From NCBI RefSeq assembly GCF_002079055.1, contig NC_018044.1, positions 1 through 64,000 of the forward strand: a stretch of 64,000 nt of DNA, given 5' to 3'. The DNA comes from Saccharomyces paradoxus (Eukaryota > Ascomycota > Saccharomycetes > Saccharomycetales > Saccharomycetaceae). The first letter of the stretch is position 1; every line of letters starts with the position of its first letter. Positions 53,359 through 63,854 of the stretch are shown here, piece by piece. The notes beneath the pieces were generated by a model, which saw nothing but the letters and a program-made list of their open reading frames with translations, was not told where the DNA came from and did no database searches. A program made the position numbers and the translations under genes.

Positions 53359-53975
53359 ATAATAATAATATATTAATTAATAATTAATTCATAATAAATG
53401 TATTTATAATAATTAATATATATATAATATATTTATATTTAGTCCAATTCATCTTTAATAAATAATTATTAAAAATAATAATTTATGATTTATGAATAAT
53501 AAATAGAAGCAAACACTGAAAATGATATATTATATCTCTTATTTATTTATTTATTTATATTTTTATAAATAAAGATATTCATTTTATAATAATATTATAA
53601 AAAGTTTATACATTTATAAATATAAATATAAGGTATTCATTAATTATATTATATTATATTATATTATATTATATTATTAAATGAACACCTTATAAATAAC
53701 CCCCACGACCACAAGGGAGGAGTTTTTATATTAAAAAAGGGGTAAATATCTATAATTATATATATATATATTAATATATATATAAAAGATATATTATTTA
53801 GAATTATAATAAAATTTATATATATTTATTTATTATAATTATTAAAATATTATATAATAAATAATAAAATAATTATCAATAATAAATAAAATTGGATATT
53901 CAGTTTTTATTTATATAAAGAAAAATAATAACTTAATAATTTTATTATAAATTTATTTTATATTAATTTTTTTTT
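53359..53975. other. Spacer tRNA-Phe to tRNA-Thr
   Basis: AT-rich; a pentamer TATTA repeat near 53645-53676, then a GC cluster with ATGAACACCTTATAAATAAC at 53680-53727. No gene is seen. Confidence 0.6.
53680..53727. repeat. GC cluster with GTGTTCA tail
   Basis: ATGAACACCTTATAAATAAC then CCCACGACCACAAGGGAGG; the reverse of the tail motif at 11825-11842 and related to 60613-60650. Confidence 0.75.
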
Positions 53976-54047
53976 TGTAAATACTAAGATTTGAACTTAG
54001 ATAATATGCACCTAAAAACATACATTTTACCATTAAATTATATTTAC
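53976..54047 (-). tRNA. tT(UAG): tRNA-Thr (UAG), reads CUN as threonine
   Basis: On the minus strand: acceptor GTAAATA with TATTTAC, anticodon arm ATGT/GCAT enclosing an eight-base loop TTTTAGGT with anticodon UAG, T-arm AAGTTCAAATCTT. The enlarged loop is the hallmark of the yeast tRNA-Thr that evolved from tRNA-His and reassigns CUN to Thr. It is antisense to its neighbours, as in S. cerevisiae, with a promoter at 54164-54172. Confidence 0.97.
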
Positions 54048-54048
54048 T

Positions 54049-54084
54049 CTTTCGGGATTCCTTTTAAAAAGGATTTTACTTCTT
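54049..54084. repeat. Small GC island 5' of tRNA-Thr
   Basis: CTTTCGGGATTCCTTTT followed by AAAAGGATTTTACTTC; a short hairpin between the minus promoter and the tRNA. Confidence 0.55.
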
Positions 54085-54163
54085 AATTATATTATAAAAA
54101 ACTTATTATTATTAATATATTATTATATATAATTTATAATATAAAATTATAAATATAATATAC

Positions 54164-54172
54164 TACTTATAA
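54164..54172 (-). promoter_or_regulatory. Minus-strand promoter for tRNA-Thr(UAG)
   Basis: TACTTATAA on +, i.e. TTATAAGTA on minus, about 117 bases before the 5' end of tRNA-Thr. S. cerevisiae also has a separate promoter for this antisense tRNA. Confidence 0.75.
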
Positions 54173-54334
54173 AAAAATATATATATATATATAAATATTT
54201 TGTATATTAAATTAAATAATTATTAATAAATTTAATTGTAATGATTATAATAATTATATGAATTATTATAATTATATATATATAAATAAATAAAATAATA
54301 ATTATAATAATTAATAAGAGTATATATTTTATAA

Positions 54335-54407
54335 AGGAGATTAGCTTAATTGGTATAGCATTCGTTTTACACACGAAAGATTATAGGTTCGAATCCTATA
54401 TTTCCTA
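54335..54407 (+). tRNA. tV(UAC): tRNA-Val (UAC)
   Basis: Acceptor AGGAGAT with ATTTCCT; anticodon stem TTCGT/ACGAA with TAC; T-arm ATAGGTTCGAATCCTAT. Confidence 0.96.
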
Positions 54408-55055
54408 AATCTAGATATAATATTATATCTATCTTAATATAATAATATTTATTTATAAATAATAAAAAAAAAGTAAATAAAATTAATATAAAGATTCTTT
54501 TTATTATAATAATAAATAAATAAATAAATAAATAAAAAGAAGATATTATCAATGATTTATATTAATTATAAATATAAATAATAAAAAATATATATAATAT
54601 AATTAATATATCTTATAAATATTATATTAATAATAATAATAATAATAAAATAAAATATTTAAATAAATTATATTCAATACAAATTAATTATTTTTACCTA
54701 TAATGTAAATTAGGGACCAATATTACATTACATTACATTACACTATATTATCCGATGTATATATATATATATATGTATATGTATATGTATATGTATATGA
54801 ACAATCGAGTTTAATTGTATCTTAATTATAATAGCGGTGGTTATATTATTAATAATTGAATAAAATAAAATTAGGTATTAATTCAATTGTATTATTTATT
54901 ATATTTAATTTAATTTAAATATATATTGAATTATATATATATAAATTATTAATAAATAAAAAAATAATATATTATTATATTAAATAAATTATTTATAGGA
55001 TAATATTATTATTATTATATTATATATATAATATATATATATAAACAATAAATTT
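54408..55055. other. COX3 leader region
   Basis: AT-rich. It includes ATTAC tandem units at 54722-54741 and a decayed GTTCAC-family cluster spread over 54709-54836 (GGGACCAAT, GTATATGAACAATCGAG, AGCGGTGG). In S. cerevisiae the COX3 leader is where Pet54, Pet122 and Pet494 act; no element can be named here. Confidence 0.6.
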
Positions 55056-55865
55056 ATGACACATTTAGAAAGAAGTAGACATCAACAACATCCATTTCAT
55101 ATGGTTATGCCATCACCATGACCAATTGTAGTATCATTTGCATTATTATCATTAGCATTATCACTAGCATTAACAATGCATGGTTATATTGGTAATATAA
55201 ATATGGTATATTTAGCATTATTTGTATTATTAACAAGTTCTATTTTATGATTTAGAGATATTGTATCAGAAGCTACATATTTAGGTGATCATACTATAGC
55301 AGTAAGAAAAGGTATTAATTTAGGTTTCTTAATGTTTGTATTATCTGAAGTATTAATCTTTGCTGGTTTATTTTGAGCTTATTTTCATTCAGCTATAAGT
55401 CCTGATGTACTATTAGGTGCATGTTGACCACCTGTAGGTATTGAAGCTGTACAACCAACTGAATTACCTTTATTAAATACTATTATCTTATTATCTTCTG
55501 GTGCTACTGTAACTTATAGTCATCATGCTTTAATTGCAGGTAATAGAAATAAAGCTTTATCAGGTTTATTAATTACATTCTGATTAATTGTTATTTTTGT
55601 AACATGTCAATATATTGAATATACTAATGCTGCATTTACTATTTCTGATGGTGTTTATGGTTCAGTATTCTATGCTGGTACAGGATTACATTTCTTACAT
55701 ATGGTAATGTTAGCAGCTATGTTAGGTGTTAATTATTGAAGAATGAGAAATTATCATTTAACAGCTGGACATCATGTTGGATATGAAACAACTATTATTT
55801 ATCTACATGTTTTAGATGTTATCTGATTATTTTTATACGTTGTATATTATTGATGAGGTGTTTAA
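55056..55865 (+). CDS. COX3: Cytochrome c oxidase subunit 3
   Basis: Core membrane subunit of complex IV next to Cox1. 269 residues, as in S. cerevisiae, starting [20 protein letters not shown] and ending VVYYWWGV. Seven membrane helices; conserved stretches include [16 protein letters not shown] and FLHMVMLA. Ten or more TGA codons are tryptophan, including the last two before GGV. A broken endonuclease ORF follows, and the dodecamer is only after that (57464), so both would be on one RNA. Confidence 0.99.
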
Positions 55866-56010
55866 TAATAAAAATATTTATTTAAAATAAAAATTTTATA
55901 AACATAAACTAAATATTTATAATACACCACTATGGAAACTTAAATTATTAGGATTTACCAATACAAATAACATTAAAATATTACCTATTATTAATAATTT
56001 TATTTTTATT

Positions 56011-56053
56011 AGTTTCGGCCCCCCAATACGAAGCCCCGAACCCCATAAGGAGA
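56011..56053. repeat. GC cluster in the COX3-linked ORF
   Basis: GTTTCGGCCCCCCAATACG and AAGCCCCGAACCCCATAAGG. Confidence 0.85.
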
Positions 56054-56246
56054 AATTTATATATAGATAATAAATCTTTAATTAAAACAGATAATAAATT
56101 ATATAATAATCTTTTATTTAATAAAATTAAAGATACTCTATATATATATATAAATCATTTTAAGAATTGATTATCAGGATTTGTAGTTGGAGATGGTTAT
56201 TTTGGTATTAAAAAGAATATACTTCATTCTTTTAATATTCTATAGT

Positions 56247-56341
56247 CATTGTCCCACCTTATAATTATAAACGGCGGGACTATTAAAAAAACTAGATATA
56301 ATTCTATTAGTCCCGACCTCAGTCGGAACCCCGAGAAGGAT
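56247..56341. repeat. GC cluster pair in the COX3-linked ORF
   Basis: GTCCCACC ... GGCGGGACT form one stem (56251-56281), and TAGTCCCGACC with TCGGAACCCCGAGAAGG another (56309-56341). Confidence 0.75.
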
Positions 56342-56986
56342 AAAATATTAAATATTATTAAAATTTACTTATTAAAATTTCTGTAAATAATAAATATAAT
56401 AAAGTACAATTACATCTAGAAAAATTAAATATTATTATTGAAAAAATTATTCCTTTATTTAAAGAATATCCTTTATTAGGTAATAAATATTATAGTTTTG
56501 AATAATGATATAAAAGTGCTGAAATAATTTATTATAATAAGGATAAATCATTAGCTAATAAAATTATTATAAATAAAAATTTAAATAAAGGTTTAGTTTT
56601 ATCTAATAGTAAAATTCATTTTAATAAAATAAATAAATCCTAAAATTAAGGATTTATTGAAGCTGAAGGTACTTTTAATATTTATATAAAAAATAATTCA
56701 TGACAATTACTTATAAAATTATATCAAGTAACTCTTAATAATGAAGTATTAAAACATATTACTAAAAATATTGAAACTTGAACATTTATAGATAATATAA
56801 AAGTACCTAAATCTATTAAAGAATCTTTAAAAGATATTGAATATTCAACTATTAAATTAAATAGTATTAAACCTTATACTAATTTAAATAATATTCTTAA
56901 TCTTTATTCTTTTTTTAAATATAATAAAATAGATTTATTATATTATATTATTTGTCCTAATTTAAATAAAATAAAATGGTTTTATA

Positions 56987-57018
56987 CTCCTTACGGGATT
57001 CCCGCGAAGCGGGAACTA
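56987..57018. repeat. Small GC cluster in the COX3-linked ORF
   Basis: CTCCTTACGGGATTCCCGCG and AAGCGGGAACTA: a perfect CCCGC/GCGGG hairpin. Confidence 0.85.
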
Positions 57019-57463
57019 AATATATTAATTTTGTTGCATTTATAATAGCATTAGAAATTATTATTAAAGGTTTATACCATACTAATAAAGGTCATAATTT
57101 TATATTAAAATTAGATGAATTATCTAATAGTAATTTACTTGATATTAATGATTTACCTTAGGATATATATTATGAATTATTAAAAATAGACCCTATTTAT
57201 GATTTAAATATACCTCATAGAATAAATTGTCAAAATTATGCTATATCTATTAGATATAATAAATCAGTGAAAACAGGAGTATTTATTTATGATTTAAATA
57301 ATAACTATATTATACTAATAGATGGTCAAGCTAAAACTGCTAAATATTTTAATGTTAAACTTAGTGAAGTAGTTAGACATATTATAAATAATACAATCTT
57401 TTTAAATAAATATTATTTAAAACCTCTTAAATAATAAAATTTAACACATATAACCAACCCTTA

Positions 57464-57475
57464 AATAATATTCTT
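57464..57475 (+). terminator. COX3 3' processing dodecamer, first copy
   Basis: Exact AATAATATTCTT, 1.6 kb after the COX3 stop and 30 bases after the broken ORF. Confidence 0.88.
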
Positions 57476-57533
57476 ATAACCCCTCCCCACTTTTTATAAT
57501 TATATTATTAATTATACTTATACATATTATTAT

Positions 57534-57545
57534 AATAATATTCTT
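57534..57545 (+). terminator. COX3 3' processing dodecamer, second copy
   Basis: A second exact AATAATATTCTT 70 bases later. Confidence 0.82.
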
Positions 57546-58814
57546 ATAATATAAATTATTATATATTTTTATCCTTACCCAATCCTTTATTAATTGGAAC
57601 TTAATAATATAATCATTATATATTATTTATTTATTTTTAATATAAATATAATTAATAATAATTTATTTTATATTTTATAACCTCAACCCAATTATTCATA
57701 TACACCGATTAATGTTTATCACATAGAATATAAATATAATAATGTTATTTTTTATATTTTATATATTTTTCAAATATGATATAATATCATATTATATCAT
57801 ATAATATAATTTATTATATAGTTATCCTTATTATAATATTAATAAAAAGTATAATATAATATATATTATTATTGATTTAATATTAAAATAAAAATATATA
57901 TATATATATAAATGATAAATAATTTAATTATAATAAATAAATTATTATTAATTAATTAATTAATTATAATAAACCTTATTTTTTTATTATTATTAAAAAT
58001 TAATTTATAATCATTATTATTATTATTATTATTATTAATAAAAGATATATGAATAATTTTATAGTTATTACATTCTAATAAACTTTTGAAAAATGTATTT
58101 AATATATATAGAAGATTTATAGAATATATATTTTATTTATATATATAAATTTATATATATATATATATTAAATAAGGTTATTTATATTATATATTATGTT
58201 ATAAAAATAAAATATATTATATGTATTATATATAATATATTACATATTAAATAATATATTATCTATTATAATAAATAATTTAATAAGAATTAATAATTAT
58301 ATATTCATAATTAAATATATTATGGTATTATTAATAATTTATAATATAATGTATAATATTTATTATAAATATTATATAATATAAAATGATATATATAATA
58401 ATATTTTTATTATTTTTATATCTATTAATTTTTATAATTATTTATAATTTATGATTAATAAATAAAGGTAGGACTATAATAATTTAATAAATTATATATA
58501 TAATGGTAAATATATTATAAAGTAAAAGTTATTATATTTTATATATTAATATTATTATTATAATCTTATTATTATTATTATTAATTATTTAATAAATTAT
58601 ATTAAAATAAAATATTATCATTAAATTATAGATATACTTATAAAATATTTATAAATAATTTTTATAAAAAATAAACATTTTATTAAATAATAATAAAATA
58701 TAAACATAAAAGAAATTACAATAAGAATAATATTATAAAAAAAAAGGAGTATATTAATTATTAAGATATTGATTTATTATTAATTTAGAATATTATAAAT
58801 TTTTAATATTTTAT

Positions 58815-59108
58815 ATATAAGTAATAAATTAAATTTTATAGGGGGAGGGGGTGGGTGATCAATAACCAAACTATTAAATATATATAAAGCATACATAGAA
58901 TAAATGTATTAATATAATCAATAAATATATTATAATAATATAATATAATTAATAATAAATATAAAGTATAAACAATATAATAAATTGTATAAAATAAATT
59001 ATAAATATTAAATAAAAACCAAATAATTAAAATAATAAATGATAAACAAGAAGAAATCCGGGTCCCATAATAAATTATTATTAAAAATAATAATTGGGAC
59101 CCCCCCCA
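58815..59108 (+). other. ori/rep replication origin (plus orientation)
   Basis: Promoter ATATAAGTA (58815-58823), spacer AATTAAATTTTATA, cluster C AGGGGGAGGGGGTGGGTGAT, AACCAAACTATTAAATATAT and AAAGCATACATAG, a long AT stretch, AAGAAGAAATCCGGGTCCC, and cluster A ending GGGACCCCCCCC. Very close to 34288. Confidence 0.88.
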
Positions 59109-59347
59109 TATAAAATATAAATAATTAATAATATATAAATAATAATATATTATTATATATATATATAAAAAATAATAAAATATATATAATTATAAAAAAA
59201 GAATAATAAAATAATAATCATATAACTTTTATAATTCTTCGTTATAATAATTATTGGATAAATATTAAAAATATTAATAATAATAAAGAAATAATAATCA
59301 TAAAAATTAATATTAATTTTATGTAATATTAATATTAATATTAATAT

Positions 59348-59399
59348 AATACGGATTAAATATTACCAGTTGTTCACAGGTAATATTTAATCCTATAGT
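59348..59399 (+). repeat. Low-GC hairpin beside ori region
   Basis: AATACGGATTAAATATTACC and GGTAATATTTAATCCTATAG around AGTTGTTCACA, about 240 bases after the ori. Confidence 0.8.
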
Positions 59400-59896
59400 T
59401 TCATCAGTTCTAAATATCTAAAAATAAGTATATATAATAAAATTTAATAAATAGTCATATCATAATATTTATATTATAATACTATTAAATATAAAATATA
59501 ATTGATATTAACATTATATAATTAATAATATAATCAAATAATATAATATAATATAAAAAGTTTTAATTATAAAAATTATATAATTCCTATAATAATAATA
59601 ATTATGAAATAAATATTATCTTATTAATAAAAAAAAAATAAAGAATAAAAGTATTTTATAATAAAAATAATAATAATAATAAGGTAAATATTTTTTTTAT
59701 TTATTTATCTTTATTTATAATTATATATATATAAATAAAAATTTATTTTATTTAATAATATAAAAATATATAATAAATTATTATTAAATAAATATTTCAT
59801 AAAGGAGATATTAATAAAATTATAAAGATTATAATAAAAAGTATAAAAAATAAATAATATTATATATAATATAATAAATTAATAATAAGAAGATAT

Positions 59897-59940
59897 TTGG
59901 GTCCTTAAATAATTATTATATAAAATAATAATTGGGACCC
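59897..59940 (+). repeat. ori/rep cluster-A remnant
   Basis: AAGATATTTGGGTCC flank and arm, then AATAATAATTGGGACCC; no C cluster is found upstream. Confidence 0.7.
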
Positions 59941-60567
59941 ATACATATAAATATAAATATTTAAATATATATATATAAATAATAATAATATATATTTATA
60001 TTATAATACATATACTTCCAATTAATATTAATATGAATTAATTCTTTTAATAAAATATATAATAAAATTTATTAATTTTTATACTGAGATATAAATTAAT
60101 ATATATATAAATAATATAAATTAATATAAAAATAATAAAATAATAAATAATAATATGAATTAAAATAATATTTAATATACTATTTTTATTTTTATTATAA
60201 TAATATATTTAATTATAATTTATAAAAAGAGATATAATATTTATTATATATATAATATTAATATAATACAAATTAACATTATTTAATTGTTTATTAATAA
60301 TATTATCTTATTAACTCCTTTAATTTATTAATAATAAAATACTAAATTTTAAAGAATATGAATATTATAAAATTTTTATTAAATAATATAAAATTCAATA
60401 AAATAATTAATATAAAAAGAGATAAATATTTTTAATAAATATAATAATCTATATAAAATTAATAATAATAATAATAATATATTATATACATATATATATG
60501 TTTATATATTATATAATTAATTTTATCTTTTAGGAATTCATATATTAATAAATATACTTAATAAATA

Positions 60568-60650
60568 ACATCTGTCGGGGTTTCGGTTCCCGTGACCGGG
60601 CCCCAATTCAATTGGAACTCCTCCCTTGTGGTCGTGGAAGGTATTCACTT
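60568..60650. repeat. Double GC cluster
   Basis: ATCTGTCGGGGTTTCGG with GTGACCGGGCCCCAATTC, then ACTCCTCCCTTGTGGTCGTG and GGTATTCACTT. Confidence 0.85.
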
Positions 60651-60931
60651 AATAAATATATTAAATAAATATAAATATAAATATAAGATGTTTATTAATA
60701 ATAATAATTATTAATTTTCATAATATTAATTGTATAAAATTTATTTATATATATATATATATATCTATCTATCTTTTTTTATTATTTTTAATAATATTTT
60801 AAATATATTATAAATATGTTTATAATATGTTTATAAATATGTTTATAAATATAATATTATATGATATAATAATAAAGGTTATATATATTTTATTTTTTAT
60901 TATTTTTATAAAAATTTTATATATATATATT

Positions 60932-60940
60932 TTATAAGTA
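60932..60940 (+). promoter_or_regulatory. tRNA-fMet/RPM1 promoter TTATAAGTA
   Basis: Variant nonanucleotide 27 bases before tRNA-fMet. In S. cerevisiae tRNA-fMet, RPM1 and tRNA-Pro share one transcript; the order is kept here. Confidence 0.78.
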
Positions 60941-60966
60941 ATATAATATAAATATAATTATATAAA

Positions 60967-61039
60967 TGCAATATGATGTAATTGGTTAACATTTTAGGGT
61001 CATGACCTAATTATATACGTTCAAATCGTATTATTGCTA
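60967..61039 (+). tRNA. tM(CAU)f: Initiator tRNA-fMet (CAU)
   Basis: TGCAATA and TATTGCT pair except for a T-T at the first position, the unpaired end typical of bacterial-type initiators. Anticodon stem TTAGG/CCTAA with CAT; T-arm ACGTTCAAATCGT. Confidence 0.96.
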
Positions 61040-61249
61040 ATAAATTAATATATAATATTATAATAAAATTTATAAAAAGATAATTAAATATATTATAAGT
61101 TTTTATATTTTATAAAAAATAAAATAATTTTAAGATATATAATATTTTAATTATTAATTATAAAATTAATAAATGATATATAAATTATTATTAAAAAAAT
61201 ATTAATTAATTAATTAATTAATAAAATAATATATTAACTTTAATTTATT

Positions 61250-61600
61250 GAATAAGATATTTATATTATTAATAGGAAAGTCATAAATATATAAATTATA
61301 TTATATAATTAATATAATAATAAATAAATTATATATTTTATTTATAATATTGATATATAAAAAAAATTCATTCATTATATAAATAAAATTATAATAAAAA
61401 TAAAAATATATATAAATTAATATAATATTAATAAAGTAATTAGTATAAATAAATAATATGAAAATAAAACTTAATAAATATATAAATATAGTCTATATAT
61501 ATATATATTATATAAAAAATAATATATATATATATATTAGAATAGTTATATTATTATACAGAAATATGCTTAATTATAATATAATATCCATATTCATAAT
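61250..61600 (+). ncRNA. RPM1: RNase P RNA
   Basis: RNA subunit of mitochondrial RNase P, which with nuclear Rpm2 trims tRNA 5' ends. The two blocks common to RNase P RNAs are present: GGAAAGTCATAAATATATAA (61276-61295, CR-I) and ACAGAAATATGCTTA (61559-61573, CR-V), which pair to form P4. The ends come from a predicted P1 helix, GAATA-GATATT on the left (61250) with AATATCCATATTC on the right (to 61595). Length about 350 against about 480 in S. cerevisiae; the AT-only middle varies. Between tRNA-fMet and tRNA-Pro, as in S. cerevisiae. A 63-codon frame across it is a shadow. Confidence 0.92.
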
Positions 61601-62221
61601 TAATTCTTATATATATATTATATATATATATAAATTTATAATAAAATAATATTTTCTATAAAATCATTTATTATTAATAATCTAATCGAGTAAATTATTA
61701 TTATTGATAATAATTTATAATTTATGATTTATTAATAGTATCTCTTTATTGAAGAAAAAAAAAATAAACATTTATAAAATAAAGGAATGAACAATTCTAA
61801 AAATAGATATGAATATCGTATTATTATTATAATTATAATTATATACCCTTCATAAAATATTAAATAGATATATAAAAAGTGTTTATTTATTCTTTATACA
61901 AATTATATATATATATATATAATTAATTAATTAATTAATTGATTAATAATATAATTATTATATTATTTTTTTTTAATAAATATATTTATATATTATAAAG
62001 ATATAAAATTTATTTAATAGAAATAAATATCTAATAATATGAATTCTATATTATTATATATAATTTATAAATTATTAATAAGAATCAATATAAAATTAAT
62101 TATAATTTTATAAAAGGTAAATACTTTATATTAATATTTATTAAAAGTATTAAATAAATTAATATATATATTATTTATTTTATTATTTTATTTTTTTTAT
62201 AATATATATTATATATTAATA
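61601..62221. other. RPM1 to tRNA-Pro spacer
   Basis: AT-rich with the repeated AT hairpin motif TAATTTATGATTTATTAATA near 61717. It is probably transcribed between RPM1 and tRNA-Pro. No gene is seen. Confidence 0.6.
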
Positions 62222-62293
62222 CAGATAGAAGCCAAAAGGTCAGGCGCTTTCTTTGGGAGAAAGATCTAGTTAGTTCGAGTCTATCCTATCTGA
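62222..62293 (+). tRNA. tP(UGG): tRNA-Pro (UGG)
   Basis: Acceptor CAGATAG with CTATCTG; anticodon stem TTTCT/AAAGA flanking TTGGGAG with TGG; T-arm TAGTTCGAGTCTATC. Confidence 0.95.
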
Positions 62294-62304
62294 TAATAAT
62301 ATAA

Positions 62305-62353
62305 CACTCCTATCGGGGTTCCGGTTCCCGTAACCGGACCCCAATTGGAACTA
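62305..62353. repeat. GC cluster just after tRNA-Pro
   Basis: CTCCTATCGGGGTTCCGG and CGTAACCGGACCCCAATTGG; 8713 family with the variant end seen at 31241 and 60568. Confidence 0.88.
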
Positions 62354-62703
62354 AATAAAAAATATATATTTTACGTAATATATTTAATTATAAGAATCTA
62401 TTAATTGATACTTTTCATTTATTATTTATTTATAATATTATAATTATAACATTATAAATAAAAAAAAAACATTATATATTATGATAAAATTAATATCATA
62501 ATATTTTATATTATATATATTCTTTATAAAAAATTTATTATAATTATCAAAAGAAGATATAATATTATTTATATTTTTTAATTAAATATTATATAAATCA
62601 ATTATAATATTTATATATTATTATTAATATTATTTATTATCTTATGAATATTATTATATTTAATTCTTTCTTTATTTATTAATCATAAATCCTAAATTAT
62701 TAT

Positions 62704-62762
62704 AACGATGGGTTCGGTCCTCATCCGTGGGGGAGGTCCATCACTCCAACCGGAGCTCCTTT
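62704..62762. repeat. GC cluster
   Basis: ACGATGGGTTCGGTCCTCATC and GTGGGGGAGGTCCATCACTC: a divergent member of the 4511 first-half family. Confidence 0.8.
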
Positions 62763-62808
62763 ATCTTGGTATTCACACCTTTATAAATAAAATAAAATAA
62801 AGATGTTC

Positions 62809-62855
62809 ACTCCTATTCGAGGTATTGGTTCCCTTCGGGGGGGGGACTGGTACTA
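62809..62855. repeat. GC cluster
   Basis: CACTCCTATTCGAGGTATTGG and CCCTTCGGGGGGGGGACTGG, preceded by the TATTCACACCTTTATAAATA tail motif. Confidence 0.8.
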
Positions 62856-63064
62856 AATAATATAATATTGATTATAATTATGATATATTAATATATTATA
62901 ATTATTAATAATATATCTTTTTTAAAATTATAATATATTTTATTATGATTAATATATTAATTAAGAATATTTAAAAGTATTTATTTATATAATATTATAT
63001 TATATTATATAAATATTAAAATAAATACATATTTTATATTTATTATTATTATTATTATTATTAT

Positions 63065-63135
63065 CAAGGATAAAGAGATTCGAACTCCTAATGATTGATT
63101 TGAAATCAACTGTTTTACCATTAAACTATATCCTT
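63065..63135 (-). tRNA. tW(UCA): tRNA-Trp (UCA)
   Basis: On minus: acceptor AAGGATA with TATCCTT, anticodon stem GTTGA/TCAAT enclosing TTTCAAA with UCA, T-arm GGAGTTCGAATCTCT. Anticodon UCA reads both UGA and UGG, matching the many TGA-Trp codons. It lies downstream of 15S rRNA on the minus strand, the same relative order as in S. cerevisiae but the whole pair is inverted. Confidence 0.97.
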
Positions 63136-63854
63136 ATTATTATTTATTCTTATTTTATAAAAATAATTTTATATAAAAAAGTATAAAATATTAAAAAGAA
63201 ATAAATATATATATATATTATATTATATTATATTATATTATATTATATATAATTATATATTAATATAAATTATAAATATTATATAGAAATAATAATAATT
63301 TTATATAATAATTATAGTTTATAAAAAATATATATATACTATAAATATATAAATTAATATTATTATTATTATTAATAAAAGATATAATATAAAAATTTAA
63401 TATACATTTATAATAATATTTTATTTTTATTTATAGTTTTTATTACTATTAAAGTAAATAATTAATCCTTATAATAAAATTTAAATAAAATACGATAAAT
63501 AATATAATATGATGGGATAATTATTAATAATAATAAATAATTTATCATTAAAAAGTAAAATGAATAATAGTTTTGATCCTATTAATATATTAATATAAAC
63601 ACAATATAATAATAATAGTTCGACTTATTATTTTAATAATATTAAATAATGAGAAAACGAATCCTTTGTATAATTTATATTATATATTTATATAATATTT
63701 ATGTATTAATATTATAATTTTTATTATATTTAATTATATTAATTAATATTTAAATTAATAAATTATATATATATATATTTTATATATATTATATATTATA
63801 ATTATATTATTTTTTTTTTTATGGAATTAATTATATTTTATAGATATATTTTTT
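63136..63854. other. Spacer 15S rRNA to tRNA-Trp (minus-strand block)
   Basis: AT-rich; TATTA pentamer repeats near 63215-63247. CAATATAATAATAATAGTTCG and GAGAAAACGAATCC near 63601-63663 are slightly GC-richer but form no recognised gene. Confidence 0.55.

Larger units (their letters stand above)
55905..57434 (+). pseudogene. Broken LAGLIDADG ORF downstream of COX3
   Basis: Remnant of a free-standing LAGLIDADG gene resembling the COX2-linked ORF. Motif 1 is LSGFVVGDGYF (near 56171-56203), where the first acid is Val; motif 2 GFIEAEGTF is at 56649-56675, preceded by an in-frame TAA where Leu is usual. The C-terminal block TGVFIYDLNNNYIILIDGQA (57259-57318) matches the [17 protein letters not shown] block of the COX2-linked protein. 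At least three GC clusters have entered it and several stops and frame changes follow, so it is dead. The place corresponds to a known mobile ORF site after COX3 in Saccharomyces. Confidence 0.85.
57546..60966. other. 3.4 kb gene-free region COX3 block to tRNA-fMet
   Basis: AT-rich; holds a plus-orientation ori/rep element (58815), a low-GC hairpin (59348), a cluster-A remnant (59897), a GC cluster (60568) and the tRNA-fMet promoter. A decayed GTTCAC-loop cluster lies at about 57680-57725 (CCAATTATTCATATACACCG). A minus-strand TTATAAGTA at 58635-58643 faces no gene. Confidence 0.7.
62294..63064. other. Junction region tRNA-Pro to inverted tRNA-Trp
   Basis: Border between plus-strand and minus-strand gene blocks. 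GC clusters at 62305-62353, 62704-62762 and 62809-62855; otherwise AT-rich. No gene is seen. Confidence 0.65.

Noticed and set aside
58635-58643. Minus-strand TTATAAGTA
   Set aside because: No minus-strand gene lies within 4.5 kb to the left; likely chance in AT-rich DNA.
61458-61649. 63-codon + strand frame
   Set aside because: It overlaps RPM1, including the ACAGAAATATGCTTA block; the frame is a chance product of an AT-rich RNA gene.
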